This document shows, piece by piece, positions 23,915 to 33,278 of a DNA stretch of 64,000 bases. Below the pieces are notes generated by a model that worked only from the letters and a program-made list of their open reading frames with translations, had not been told where the DNA came from and made no database searches. Source of the stretch: Leptodontidium sp. MPI-SDFR-AT-0119 (Eukaryota; Ascomycota; Leotiomycetes; Helotiales; Leptodontidiaceae); the NCBI GenBank assembly GCA_020726505.1, contig JAHLEZ010000011.1, positions 992,001-1,056,000 of the forward strand, read 5' to 3'. A program made the translations under genes and the position numbers. Position 1 is the stretch's first letter. Every line of letters starts with the position of its first letter.

Positions 23915-23935
23915 ACTCAAAGGATAAGGACGCCG
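23600..23935 (+). repeat. 102-bp tandem repeats encoding near-identical ankyrin units
   Basis: Units start at 23600, 23702 and 23804, exactly 102 bp apart (34 codons, DVNSKDKDGWTPL type), differing by only a few bases. A fourth unit starts at 23904, two bases early, and is truncated and out of frame. High sequence identity between repeats is the known hallmark of fungal NOD-like receptors that diversify their recognition domain by repeat shuffling. Confidence 0.9.
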
Positions 23936-24199
23936 GGACGCTGGTATTTTACGCGAACTTAAGGGAAATCCGATTTTGAGAATGACTGTAACGTCTCGAT
24001 GTGTTAGAATGATGCTTCTCTTATATAGTTTTATAACTTTAATAAAGTGAGGTCGGGGGAGGTGACTTTATATACTACGGTTATGTATTCTAGAAACTTC
24101 AAGCTCATTCTGTTGATGTTGTGATGTTCTTGGTGATTACTCGTCACATGATACCTCGCTTAGCCGTGTCCTTTGGTGAATCTTCTCGCGAGTGCGAAG

Positions 24200-24224
24200 G
24201 GGAAGCCGATTTTTTAAGCGACTG
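24200..24224 (-). repeat. Right 25-bp terminal inverted repeat of the HET unit
   Basis: This is the partner of 20543-20567, followed by TA at 24225-24226. Three bases further on begins the outer inverted repeat of the neighbouring Tc1/mariner copy. Confidence 0.8.
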
Positions 24225-24227
24225 TAG

Positions 24228-25474
24228 CAAGGCACGTCACGAGCCTGGTCCAAAAAGTCCGTGTTTTTAGCGAGCCTCACCCACCTTAACTCCACCACTC
24301 CATTGTGACCACCAAAAGGGCGATGAAATACCTACAAAGCATAAGGAGACTATGCGACAACTCTATGGCTTTGCAAAGATGCCAATTAAGCGCTTGATAA
24401 TGCGGTATAACCTTAGAAAGTCAACAATTACGAAAATCCTTAATTACGACGCGCCAGAGCGCACGCGGGTTCAACGTACCGGCCGGCCTTCCCTCCTCAC
24501 CGACACACAAGTAGACGAGATTATTAAATACACGTCGGAATCGTGGGACAATAGGTGCTTGAACTATACGCAATTACATGCGGAGCTCAAATTGGAGTGT
24601 AGTGTGAAGACGTTAGAGACTAGGCTCAAGCAAAGGGGCTACTTTCGCTGTGTCGCATGTCAAAAACCCTACCTTACCGCCGCCTAAGTCCTCAGCCGCC
24701 TACTTTAGGCTATTGCGCATATATTCTGGGTAGACGAGTGGCTAAAGGCCCTTTGGTCTGACGAAGTTACCTTTCTAGTAGGAGGTCGAACGGCCAAGCA
24801 AAGAGTGACGCACAAAAGAGGGGAAAGAACCTGTCCAACGTGTATTCAACATCAATTTCGTCGCGGAGGGACTGTACCGGTCAACGCTTGGGGAGAAATT
24901 AGATACGGTTATAAGAGCCCTTTACTATTCTTGAAAAGTTCTAGAAAGAAAGGAGCTTTCAAGCAAGTCGATTACTTGTCTCAAATCCTTGCGCCGCATA
25001 TAGAGGGTATTTTAGAGGCTTTTCCGGCCCAAACTCATCAACTTCGCCCTTCCGCAGAGCCTTTGTTTATGGAAGATAGTAATTCAGCTCACGGTCACAA
25101 AAGTACGACTAATGGCTGTGCTAAATGGCGTGCCGCACACAGAATTGTATTAATGCCGCATCCTTCTACTTCTCCTGATATGAATCCTATCGAAAAGTGT
25201 TGGAGGAGGATCAAGCAGGCATTGCACAGACGCCGACGACAGCCTACGACGAAGGCAAAAATGGAAGCTATAGTTTTAGAAGAATGGAAGAGGATACCGC
25301 AAGAATGGATCAATGAGTTGATTTTAAAGCAGAAACATTAGGTTCAAGTACTTATGGAACGCCATGGGTAGTCAACTCCTAATTAAATTTAGTTGCGGTA
25401 CGGAGAATAATACATGCGATTGAGGGCAGTCGCTTAAAACACGGACATTTGGACCCAGGCTCGTAAGTGCCTTG
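24228..25474 (+). mobile_element. Tc1/mariner-superfamily DNA transposon copy
   Basis: Imperfect inverted repeats of about 45 bp bound the copy. The left starts near 24228 (CAAGGCAC, then CGAGCCTGG and GTCCGTGTTTT), and the right ends near 25474 with the reverse complement of the same blocks. TA is found just outside the right end and next to the left end. The interior carries one transposase reading frame with stop codons. Exact end positions could be off by a few bases because the repeats differ by small gaps. The inner end of the right repeat contains CAGTCGCTTA, the same ten bases that begin the repeats of the HET unit. Confidence 0.75.
24352..25341 (+). pseudogene. Tc1/mariner transposase with two stop codons
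   Basis: The frame runs from MRQLYGFAKM to ELILKQKH, interrupted by TAA at about 24685 and TAG about 21 bases later; both are in the same frame, so no frameshift is needed. The first part is a helix-turn-helix DNA-binding region (RYNLRKSTITKIL, GRPSLLTDTQ). The second is the DDE catalytic domain: Asp in WSDEVTF, Asp in FMEDSNSAHGHKS, and the SPDMNPIEKCWRRIKQ block with the final Glu. Spacing between the second Asp and this Glu is 38 residues, longer than the classic 34. Both stops are one transition away from common sense codons and lie in TpA, as expected from RIP acting on CpA. The true start may be upstream in frame, since PTKHKET precedes the ATG. Confidence 0.85.
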
Positions 25475-25584
25475 TATACGAAGTAAATATATTATAAGTT
25501 CTTAATGTACTTAGTATTAGATCAAAAGTATAATAATGCTGAAGAGAGAGCTTTCGGGGTCGTGCTGGCTAGGCTAGCACACAG

Positions 25585-25835
25585 GTAAAGAGGGTGGACA
25601 CTGAAAACCGAACCCCGGTTCGTTGCTATCGTGTTGCTAAGGGAATCGAGGCGTTTAATTGGTTAGTTTTGATACTTTTATAGCTTTAACTTAATTTCAA
25701 CTGGGTTAAAATGCTTAAAACAAGCCACTTTTCGAGTTCTTCATACAAATAAACTGGGGATTTTGTTTGTTTATGCACTAAATATTTGACTTTCCACAAT
25801 GCCGGGGTTCGATTTCCTGTGTCCACCTTCTTTAC
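25585..25835. mobile_element. MITE-like inverted-repeat element, about 250 bp
   Basis: The ends are inverted repeats of about 30 bp (GGTGGACAC followed by CGAACCCCGG on each side), with TA next to both ends (gTAAAGA and TCTTTAc). No coding capacity. Small size, TIRs and TA flanks fit a miniature Tc1/mariner-type element. The parent is not in the window. Confidence 0.65.
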
Positions 25836-26681
25836 ATACAGAATAGAGAATTATAAGGAGAACCTTAGTCATTACTGTGCAGCTGAAATAAGCTTAAGTA
25901 CGAGGAGTTCAAATCCCGCCCACCTTTCACCCCACAAACATCGATGATACGGCCGTATTTTGGTGATGGCACATTCAGATGAGCGTATCTGTGCCATTTA
26001 TTTCTACGTGCGTAACTCAACAAACCTAGACAGAATAAACTTTGGAATACAGTATCATCTCGTATCATGACCCGTTTATAGCTAATATGATTCCAAGGGC
26101 CGTATGTTTCCAATGCCTCGACTTTTCTGAAACATTATTTTGTATGGCTCAGCACCCAAATTTACATGTCGCCCTATAAAACGCGATGTAAACTTATAAA
26201 CAACAACACAACAATATAATTCAACTCACAAATTTGTAATATTCGTGCCTTCTATATAATAGTAGAGTCTTTTATCTCTAACGTTGACCTCGACGCGCTT
26301 TTAGTAATGTCAGACCCCTTCGCAGACCTTAGATTTCACCTTCTTGATTAAGAGCTCGATAACGACCCTATTCTCCACGCCTCCCAAGAGAAGCCTCCTT
26401 CTCTCAAGGTCGGCGATAAATTCAACTCTCTGCGAGCCTTCAAAGATACTATTATTGATTAAGCTGTCTATGAGCGTTGGGAACCGCGTTGTAAGAAGAG
26501 TGAGATGTTGTATGTGAAGTATACGTGTTTCTTTGAGAACACCTGTTAATGGCGCGCGCGTTGTAGTTGGTCTCCCAAAGCTAAAGAGGCCACGATATCT
26601 GTGTAGGAAGGAGAGCATACCTGCTTTGATCAAGTGCGCCATTAACGACCTGTGGTAGCTCGTATTACGTACCTTTTAGAG

Positions 26682-26983
26682 TGTTACGGCTAGCTAGAGG
26701 TTGATACGGCGAGTTAACTCAAGCTTTGTATTTGGGCCTAAGGCTACGCTCAGAATCGAGAAGAAAAGACAAGGAAAAAAAGAGAGCTCCCCGTAAGAGA
26801 GGACTCGAGTATATATACATAAAGGACCCTCTTAATAGGGCCTAGCGTAGTCGAGTGCTATTCACGTTAACATGTCGCAGGCTCGCCACTTAGTCTTCCC
26901 TATCGGGCTTAGCGCCGTCACATAGCCAGCGATACTACGAGCCAGTGTCAGTTAGAATACAAGGCGCATCGTAAGTCGTAATA
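26682..26983 (-). repeat. 3' LTR of the Ty3/gypsy element
   Basis: It aligns end to end, without gaps, with 32977-33278. By eye about 20 of 302 bases differ and all are transitions. Confidence 0.92.
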
Positions 26984-26986
26984 TTA

Positions 26987-26998
26987 CCCCCCCCCTCC
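26987..26998 (-). other. Polypurine tract of the Ty3/gypsy element
   Basis: A GGAGGGGGGGGG run on the minus strand sits three bases from the 3' LTR, the expected site for plus-strand DNA priming. It fixes the element's orientation. Confidence 0.75.
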
Positions 26999-27005
26999 GA
27001 AAAAA

Positions 27006-30000
27006 CTACGTCCGCGTAGTTGTAGCCATAACCGTGTCGTCCTCGAGGTCGTTGTAGTCGTCGATACTAGCGTTATAAGCCTCTAGCCACTTTAAGAGAG
27101 CTCTTAGCGGGCCTTTAGCATTCGGATACTTTAGGTGGAACCTCTTAATTATATGCGGAGCTATTATAACGTCTAAACATAAGTACTACTTTAAGTCTTC
27201 GTCGGCGCCTAGCCACTTAATACAGTAAAATAGCTTGTTCCGTATAACTTTAGAGCTAAAGATGCCTTCAATTTCCCACTCATTTTACTTAGGCAGTAAC
27301 TAAATAGGTGCCGGCGTAACTCTAGCTTGTCCTAGTAAGGGGTTATCGACGTACTTACAGAGCAAGTGTAAGTAGAAAACGGGGTGAATTAATTAGTCCT
27401 CTAATAGCTTAACTCTCTAACTCTCTCCTTCCTTGGCGATTACTTTGACTAGGCTGTACCACTTGTTAGAGAGCTTCCTTAAAGGTCAGTCGACATTCTA
27501 GTTCCGAGTGTCGACTAGTATTAAGTCGCTAACGTCTTAATCGACGGCGCGTCGCCCACGGTTCGTTAGTCGTTTTATTTTCTCTTACTAGTCCTTTAGG
27601 GACGACTAGGCGACTTCTATAACCTCCTTTATTCGTAAGGCTACCTATAGAACTTCCTCGCGGTTAAGTTTCTCTATTACTATAGCCGGCGGCTCTAAGT
27701 TAACTAAGTCCTAAGAAGTCCTTAGTTTAACGCCGTTAAGTAACTAAAAAGGGGACAAGTGGCCTAAGGACTCGTGTAATAACGTTAGTTAAGTAATGTC
27801 TATAATTAATAAGAGGTCGCTCTAATTGTCTTAGTAATAGTAATAAAAGGGACAGAGCCGCTACTTAATATATTAGTTCGTCACCTCTGTCTAGCCGTCG
27901 ACGTTTAAGTTATACGCCGTCGTTAGCTTTACCTTAGTCCTAAGGATACGACAGTACTCCTTTTAAAAGGAAGAGACGAACTAAGGTCCTCGGTCTAAGA
28001 TAATAAAGTCTAGTATACCGAAGTGTCGAGTCTAATAGACGAGGAAGAGAATAGCCATGCCTTTAGCCGTAATCGTATTGTTATAAGGTATCGAGACTAG
28101 TTTCTTAAATAAGCGGTTAACGATAACTATAGCGAAGTTATAGCCGTGCTTGTCTAATAGTAACTTCGTAAAGTCTATCGTGAAGTGTTAATACGGCCGA
28201 GCAAGGATTAATAGGGAGTATAAAAAGCCAGGGGTCTTATCTTTACGGGCCTTTTGTTAAGAGCAACTATAGTTTACTACGTATTGAGCTATATCTGTAA
28301 GGAGGCCGTTTTAGTGATATTTACGACTTAATAATGCCTTTATCTTTCTGATCCCCGTATATACTACCGAAGGTTAGGAATATATATAGTGAATAAGTAT
28401 TATATAAAGCTCCGGCGGTTCTAAAGGCACTTCTAGGCGGCCTTAGAAAAGTAACTTATCGCTTACTAGCTCGTAATCTAACGACTACTCCTTAGCTTTT
28501 TATTAAAGAGGCTCTAGCGAAGGCGAGGTCTTATTAACTAGGAGCACTTAGTTAATAACGTCGTATTCTGCGATGTCATATACTACTATAGAGTTAAGGT
28601 CCAGCTCCTCCGCAGTAGGCGTCTCTAGGTCGATTAGTACTTCCGTATTCGACTCTGGCTCTAACTCTAGCTCGTCACGTGTCTTAGTATCGCGACTTAA
28701 AGTCGTGGCGTCTATAGGTGCTAGGGGTATCGTCTCTACGACTTCGATATAAGCGTCTATGGGATCAATAGCGGAGAGCTAAAGGTCGCTAGCGACTCGC
28801 GAGTCAATCTTGTTAGTAAGAATCAACTATTAACTATAGATGGCCCGCTTACGTGCCTCCGTAATTATAAGGTCTTAATCCCGTCGAGACAAGGTGTCAG
28901 CTAATATATTAGTCGTCCCGGTATAATACATAATCGTGAAGTAGAAGTCCGTAAAGAACTCAGCTTATTAAGCCTACTTAGCCGTGAGGTCCTTAGTAGT
29001 TATAAAGTACTCTAAGGCCTAGTAGTCTATATAAACAAGGACATTTCTTTAGGCACTTAAGAACTCCGGGCGGTATTACTTAAATGACTAGAAAATCGCT
29101 AGTATCTCTTTATTATAGATTAAGTAGTTAAGCTTAGGGTCCGTTATAGTCTTAGAGAAGTATCTCACAGGGTGAAAGGTGCCGTCCTTTTAAAGTTAAA
29201 ATAAAATCCTAGCGACGACTCCGTCGGAAGAGTCGGTCTCTAGCCGTGTTTATTTAATAAGGTCGTAATAACGAAGAACCGGCGTAAATTAGAGGGCTTC
29301 CCGGAGAGTTTCCTAAGCGTCCTTATAGGCGCTATCGAATTTAAAGGGAACGTCCTTTCCGGTAAGTATTATGAGGGGTCGTGTAATACGACTATAGTCT
29401 TTAATAAACTGGCGGTAGAAGTTACAGAAACTAAAGTAACTTTATATACCCCGTATATTATCGGCGTACCGCCAGTCCTTGATTACACTAATCTTCTTTA
29501 GGTCTACCTCCACGCCATTAACGCTAATAATAAATCTTAAGAACCTCGTCTTTTATACACTAAACTCGGACTTCTTAATGTCGGCCTAGAGTCCGTGTAC
29601 TTATAGTATTACTATAACTTTCTTAACATAGACCTCATACTCCTCTAGAGTAAACGAATATATAAAGATATCGTCTATATAAGCCGCGCAAAAGTCGTCG
29701 AGGTGTTCTATAAGGATATTATTAATAAATCGCTAAAAGGTTGCTAGGCTATTCGTAAGGCTAAAGAGAAGGACCTTATACTTATACGTGCTATACTAAG
29801 TATAGAAAGTCGTATAGTCCTCGCTCTCGGGGGACATACAAATATAGTAAAAAGCTTACTAAATATTAAGCTTTATAAAGACCTTTGCCTTATAAATACG
29901 TACTATTATCTCATTAATTAGAGGGATTAAGTACAGATCCTTCTTTAATAGGGTATTTAGCTTCTAGTAGTCGACGTATAGCCAGACACTACTATTGGCT

Positions 30001-32900
30001 TTCTTAGTAAAGAGAATAAGGGCCACATATAGTACGCCAGAGGGTTTAATAAAACCTTTATATAAGTTGTTAATAATGTACCGCTTAGTCTCCGACAGTT
30101 ATTCTTTAGTTATACGCCGGAGAGGTTTAAAGGACAAGTCGTTCTCCCTAGTAAGCTCGATTTAGTAGTCTACGCCTTAGCGATATACTAGTAACTCGTC
30201 GGAGGCCCGCCGGGAGAAGAGAGGAGTATACTCTTAATACTCTATAAGGAGCTTTTTACTTACTAGTTCGTCATCTTACGTGTATTTAGCCTCTAGGGCT
30301 TCCTTTAGGGTTAAGTCTCCGTTTATTAATACGAGTTCGACACTTAATTAGTCTAAGGCCTCTCGCCGGCGACGAGTCAGCTCTTAGTCGATCTCATATA
30401 CTAATATTACGAAGGTTTCTATTTTACTTCTTCTAGATTTCTTAAGTCGGAGGTACGTCGTAGACATCGCCGCTACTGATATAAGGAAAATCTTTATAGT
30501 AAGCGCCTTTGGCTAGTGATTCGCCGGGGAGGCTCTACGGGCTCTCTTGTCCTTAAGTAGTAATCTCAAATCACGGGATATTAAAAGGTTTAGTTACTTT
30601 TTTATAACACGTAAGTGCTCTTTAACTTCTTTAGTAAAGCCCGAGGGTCGAGTTAGCGAGACACTAGCGGTAAGTTAGACGGGGGCCTTTATCTTGAGGG
30701 AACCGTCGAGCGCCGTAAGCCTAACTTGTCTCTGGCGGTAGTCATCTAGGTTTAAGAGGGTATCCCTTCGTTCCGCATCGAGTTAATGAGACTTAACGAT
30801 TAGCTTATTAGAACGGTTAATGTCGACGAAGACTCGCTAGTTAAAGTACGGCTGGACTAGTATGTCTAATAGCTATTCTAGTCGATTACGGTTCTTAATA
30901 TACGATTGCTTTAAGTCGTAATACTCGAGGAACTTCCGACTAATTAGGACGTCGGCGTTTCCTAGGTTAGTCACTAGAAAGGGGAAGTTGATTCGCCGGC
31001 GGTCGATTGTTAAGGTAAGTAAGACGGCCGTGTCGATTAGCTTACCTTTCTTACTATTATAACTAATTAGGACGATTAACTAAGGGAGGGATATAAAGGA
31101 AATATTAAATTACTTGACGAGTTAGTATACGAAAGAGGTTTTAATAACACTGAAAATATTAGTTCTGCTATTAATATATATAAGTGTCTTAGTAAAGAAT
31201 CTATTCCTTTCTAGTTTAATACTAATTAAGAATTGTCGCCCTCTAATAAGAGCGCGGAAATCAAATACTAAGTCCTTCTATAAGTTGTGGCTTATACTAA
31301 GGTGTGAGTCTTTGCCACGGCCTAAGAGTTTTTTAATAGCTCGTTAGTCTCTAGATCCTCGCCGACGACTAGCTCAGAAATTGACTTGTCGAGAGCCTAG
31401 TCTCTACGGCGCTTAAGATAGTCGCTAGCCTAATAGTTAGTCTTACTATAGTAGAGACAGGTGTCAGAAGAGACATCCCTAGGTGCGGGAGGGGGTACGA
31501 GGGACTCAGGTCGGCGCAAGATAGGCGAAGGGGAGGGCGTACGCTAGCGGATATCTAACGACTATCTTAGAGTCGGTAGTCTCTATGCGTGAGTAATAGG
31601 GGTAAGTGAAGTCGAACGCTAGCTGTCTTTCTTTAAGATGCCGCGCGAGTCGCTAGTGCTAGTATTATTGAAGGAGACTCGAGGGGCTTCGCGGACAGTA
31701 GTAGTAGTACGTCTATTAGCTCGTCCGGCGGCGATATTCCGTAGCTCGCGATCTAAGACGGCTAAGAACTCGTCAAGAGCCGTATAATCTCCGGCGAATT
31801 CATACTTCTTAGTTCGGATATTATACTTGAGCTTATCCGAGACTTTCTCGTATACGTCGTCGAACTAGCGGTCCGGTAAGATTTTTCTAGTAACTACATA
31901 TGTCGTAAACTTTATATAGAACTCATTATACGTCATACTACCTATCTATAGTTAGTTATACTTAAGCTTAGTTACTTACACTTAGTTATAATTAAAGAAA
32001 CGTTAGTCTAAAGCCTTTAAGACGTCAGCGGCTCCGTTGAAGTCTCTAGTGAAGTCGGGGTCTATTCGTTAAAGGATAACAGTCTTGGCCTCTCCTTTCG
32101 TACACTCAAAGTAAGTATAGACTTACGATTCGCTAATAAAGAAGTTACTTAAGTACTTTTAAATAAAGAGCTTTATATTTATCTTCTAGACGTCGTATTT
32201 AATTTCGCCCTTATAATCGCTAAAGGGGGTACGAGGGTACTTAACCTTATTAAGCTTAACGGCAAGGATAGTAGGGTTTAGCTTAAGGAGGTAATAGTCG
32301 GCGATAGGCTAGAGGTCCGCTGTAAGAGCACGGGTTAACCGGTCGTAAAGAGGAGAAGGAGTACGAGTCTCTTGACGCGGGTTATCGGTAATATATTAGG
32401 CGAGGGCCTATGTGACGGCAGCGGCGACAGTAGAGCTCACGGAGTCCTTGATTAGCTAATCCACTCTAGCTTATTAAGCGGGAGTAAGGCCCTCTATATC
32501 AGTAAGCTCTAACGAGGCGTCGAAGAAACGCTAGGGTTTGTCCTCTAAGTCTAAGTCGAATCCGTTAAAGCTCTCCGGCTCTTCCGAAAGAGTCTCGACC
32601 GAAGGGATAGGGGTAGTGTCGGTAAAGCTTAGCCGTACAGGGGCGCTCCTTTCTCTAGAGCTTCGCCGACGAGGGGGAGAAACCGGTAACGGTAATAAGG
32701 TGGGGTTAAGGGGTGTTTGAGGTTGTTAATCGATTTATTAATTAGACATACGTTCCGAAACAGCGACGCGTGTCAGGCTACGGCAAGGCAAGTTAATCGC
32801 GAGAGAATATCCAGCTTTCTCTAGGACAGTCTATTACTAGGGCAGAGAAGTACTTATCTGTCGAATAGGCCAAGGTATTAAGGCTCGTTATTGACTTACT
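27006..32900 (-). pseudogene. Ty3/gypsy gag-pol remnant with chromodomain
   Basis: On the minus strand, in order: reverse transcriptase with the YIDD active site at 29670-29681; the RT/RNase H junction and RNase H (TGKDVPFKFDSA, LETDSSDGVV, VRYFSKT, NILADTLSRR) at about 29370-28870; an integrase core with FTIDFTKLLLDKHGYNFAIV (about 28190-28130) and ILDRGP near 27985-28000; and at the end a chromodomain-like segment (EWEIEGIFSSK, LFYCIKWLG) at about 27290-27190. Integrase order and chromodomain place it among chromoviruses. Dozens of in-frame TAG/TAA codons, usually where Trp or Gln is expected, leave no usable ORF. Gag and protease, towards 32.9 kb, are not individually recognised, so the 5' limit is approximate. 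Confidence 0.85.
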
Positions 32901-32976
32901 ACAAGGGCAAGTCGACAAGGCGCAAGACCGAGTGAGATATAACACTTTATAGCGAAGGGGTACTAGTCTTTTCTTA

Positions 32977-33278
32977 TATTACAGCTAACTAGAGGTTAAT
33001 ACGGCGAGTTGACTCAAGCTTTATATTTAGGCCTAAGGCTACACTCAGAATCGAGAAGAAAAGACAAGGAGAAAAGGAGAGCTCCCCGTAAGAGAGGACT
33101 CGAGTATATATACATGAAGGACCCTCCTAATAGGGCCTAGCGTAGTCGAGTGCCATTCACGTTAACATGTCGCAGGCTCGCCACCTAGTCTTCCCTATCG
33201 GGCTTAGCGCCGTCGCATAGCCAGCGATGCTACGAGCCAGTGTCGGTTAGAATGCGAGGCGCATCGTAGGTCGTAACA
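32977..33278 (-). repeat. 5' LTR of the Ty3/gypsy element
   Basis: Partner of 26682-26983. The terminal TG (plus-strand left end) has become TA, a G-to-A transition. It is followed by the TAGAG duplication. Confidence 0.92.

Larger units (their letters stand above)
20543..24224. mobile_element. TA-flanked inverted-repeat unit carrying a HET-NACHT-ankyrin gene
   Basis: The ends are 25-bp inverted repeats, 20543-20567 and 24200-24224, matching at 24 of 25 positions; each begins CAGTCGCTTA. TA dinucleotides flank both (20541-20542 and 24225-24226), as in Tc1/mariner insertions, whose ends commonly begin CAGT. No transposase lies inside; the only gene is the HET-NACHT-ankyrin frame. A third, degenerate copy of the right-end repeat lies at 23963-23988, also followed by TA, so an older or shorter unit ending there is possible. 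Size (3.7 kb) and lack of transposase suggest a non-autonomous element or a host gene trapped between two repeats. That it moves is inference. Confidence 0.6.
26682..33278 (-). mobile_element. Ty3/gypsy chromovirus LTR retrotransposon, RIP-degraded
   Basis: Full-length element: LTRs 26682-26983 and 32977-33278 (302 bp each), 5-bp target duplication TAGAG at 26677-26681 and 33279-33283. The polypurine tract, read on the minus strand, lies beside the left LTR (26987-26998), so the element is on the minus strand and its 5' LTR is the right one. LTR ends are TGTTACG...CGTAACA, with transitions at two ends. The interior encodes RT, RNase H, integrase and chromodomain pieces on the minus strand, all interrupted by stops. 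It inserted inside the MULE, so it is younger than the MULE insertion. Confidence 0.92.

Noticed and set aside
25900..25925. tRNA-like T-arm (GAGTTCAAATCCCGCC)
   Set aside because: The flanking bases do not form a five-pair stem and no acceptor, D or anticodon arms fit around it.
32538..32720. Plus-strand 60-codon frame inside the retrotransposon
   Set aside because: The element reads on the minus strand; this is a chance frame in degraded sequence.
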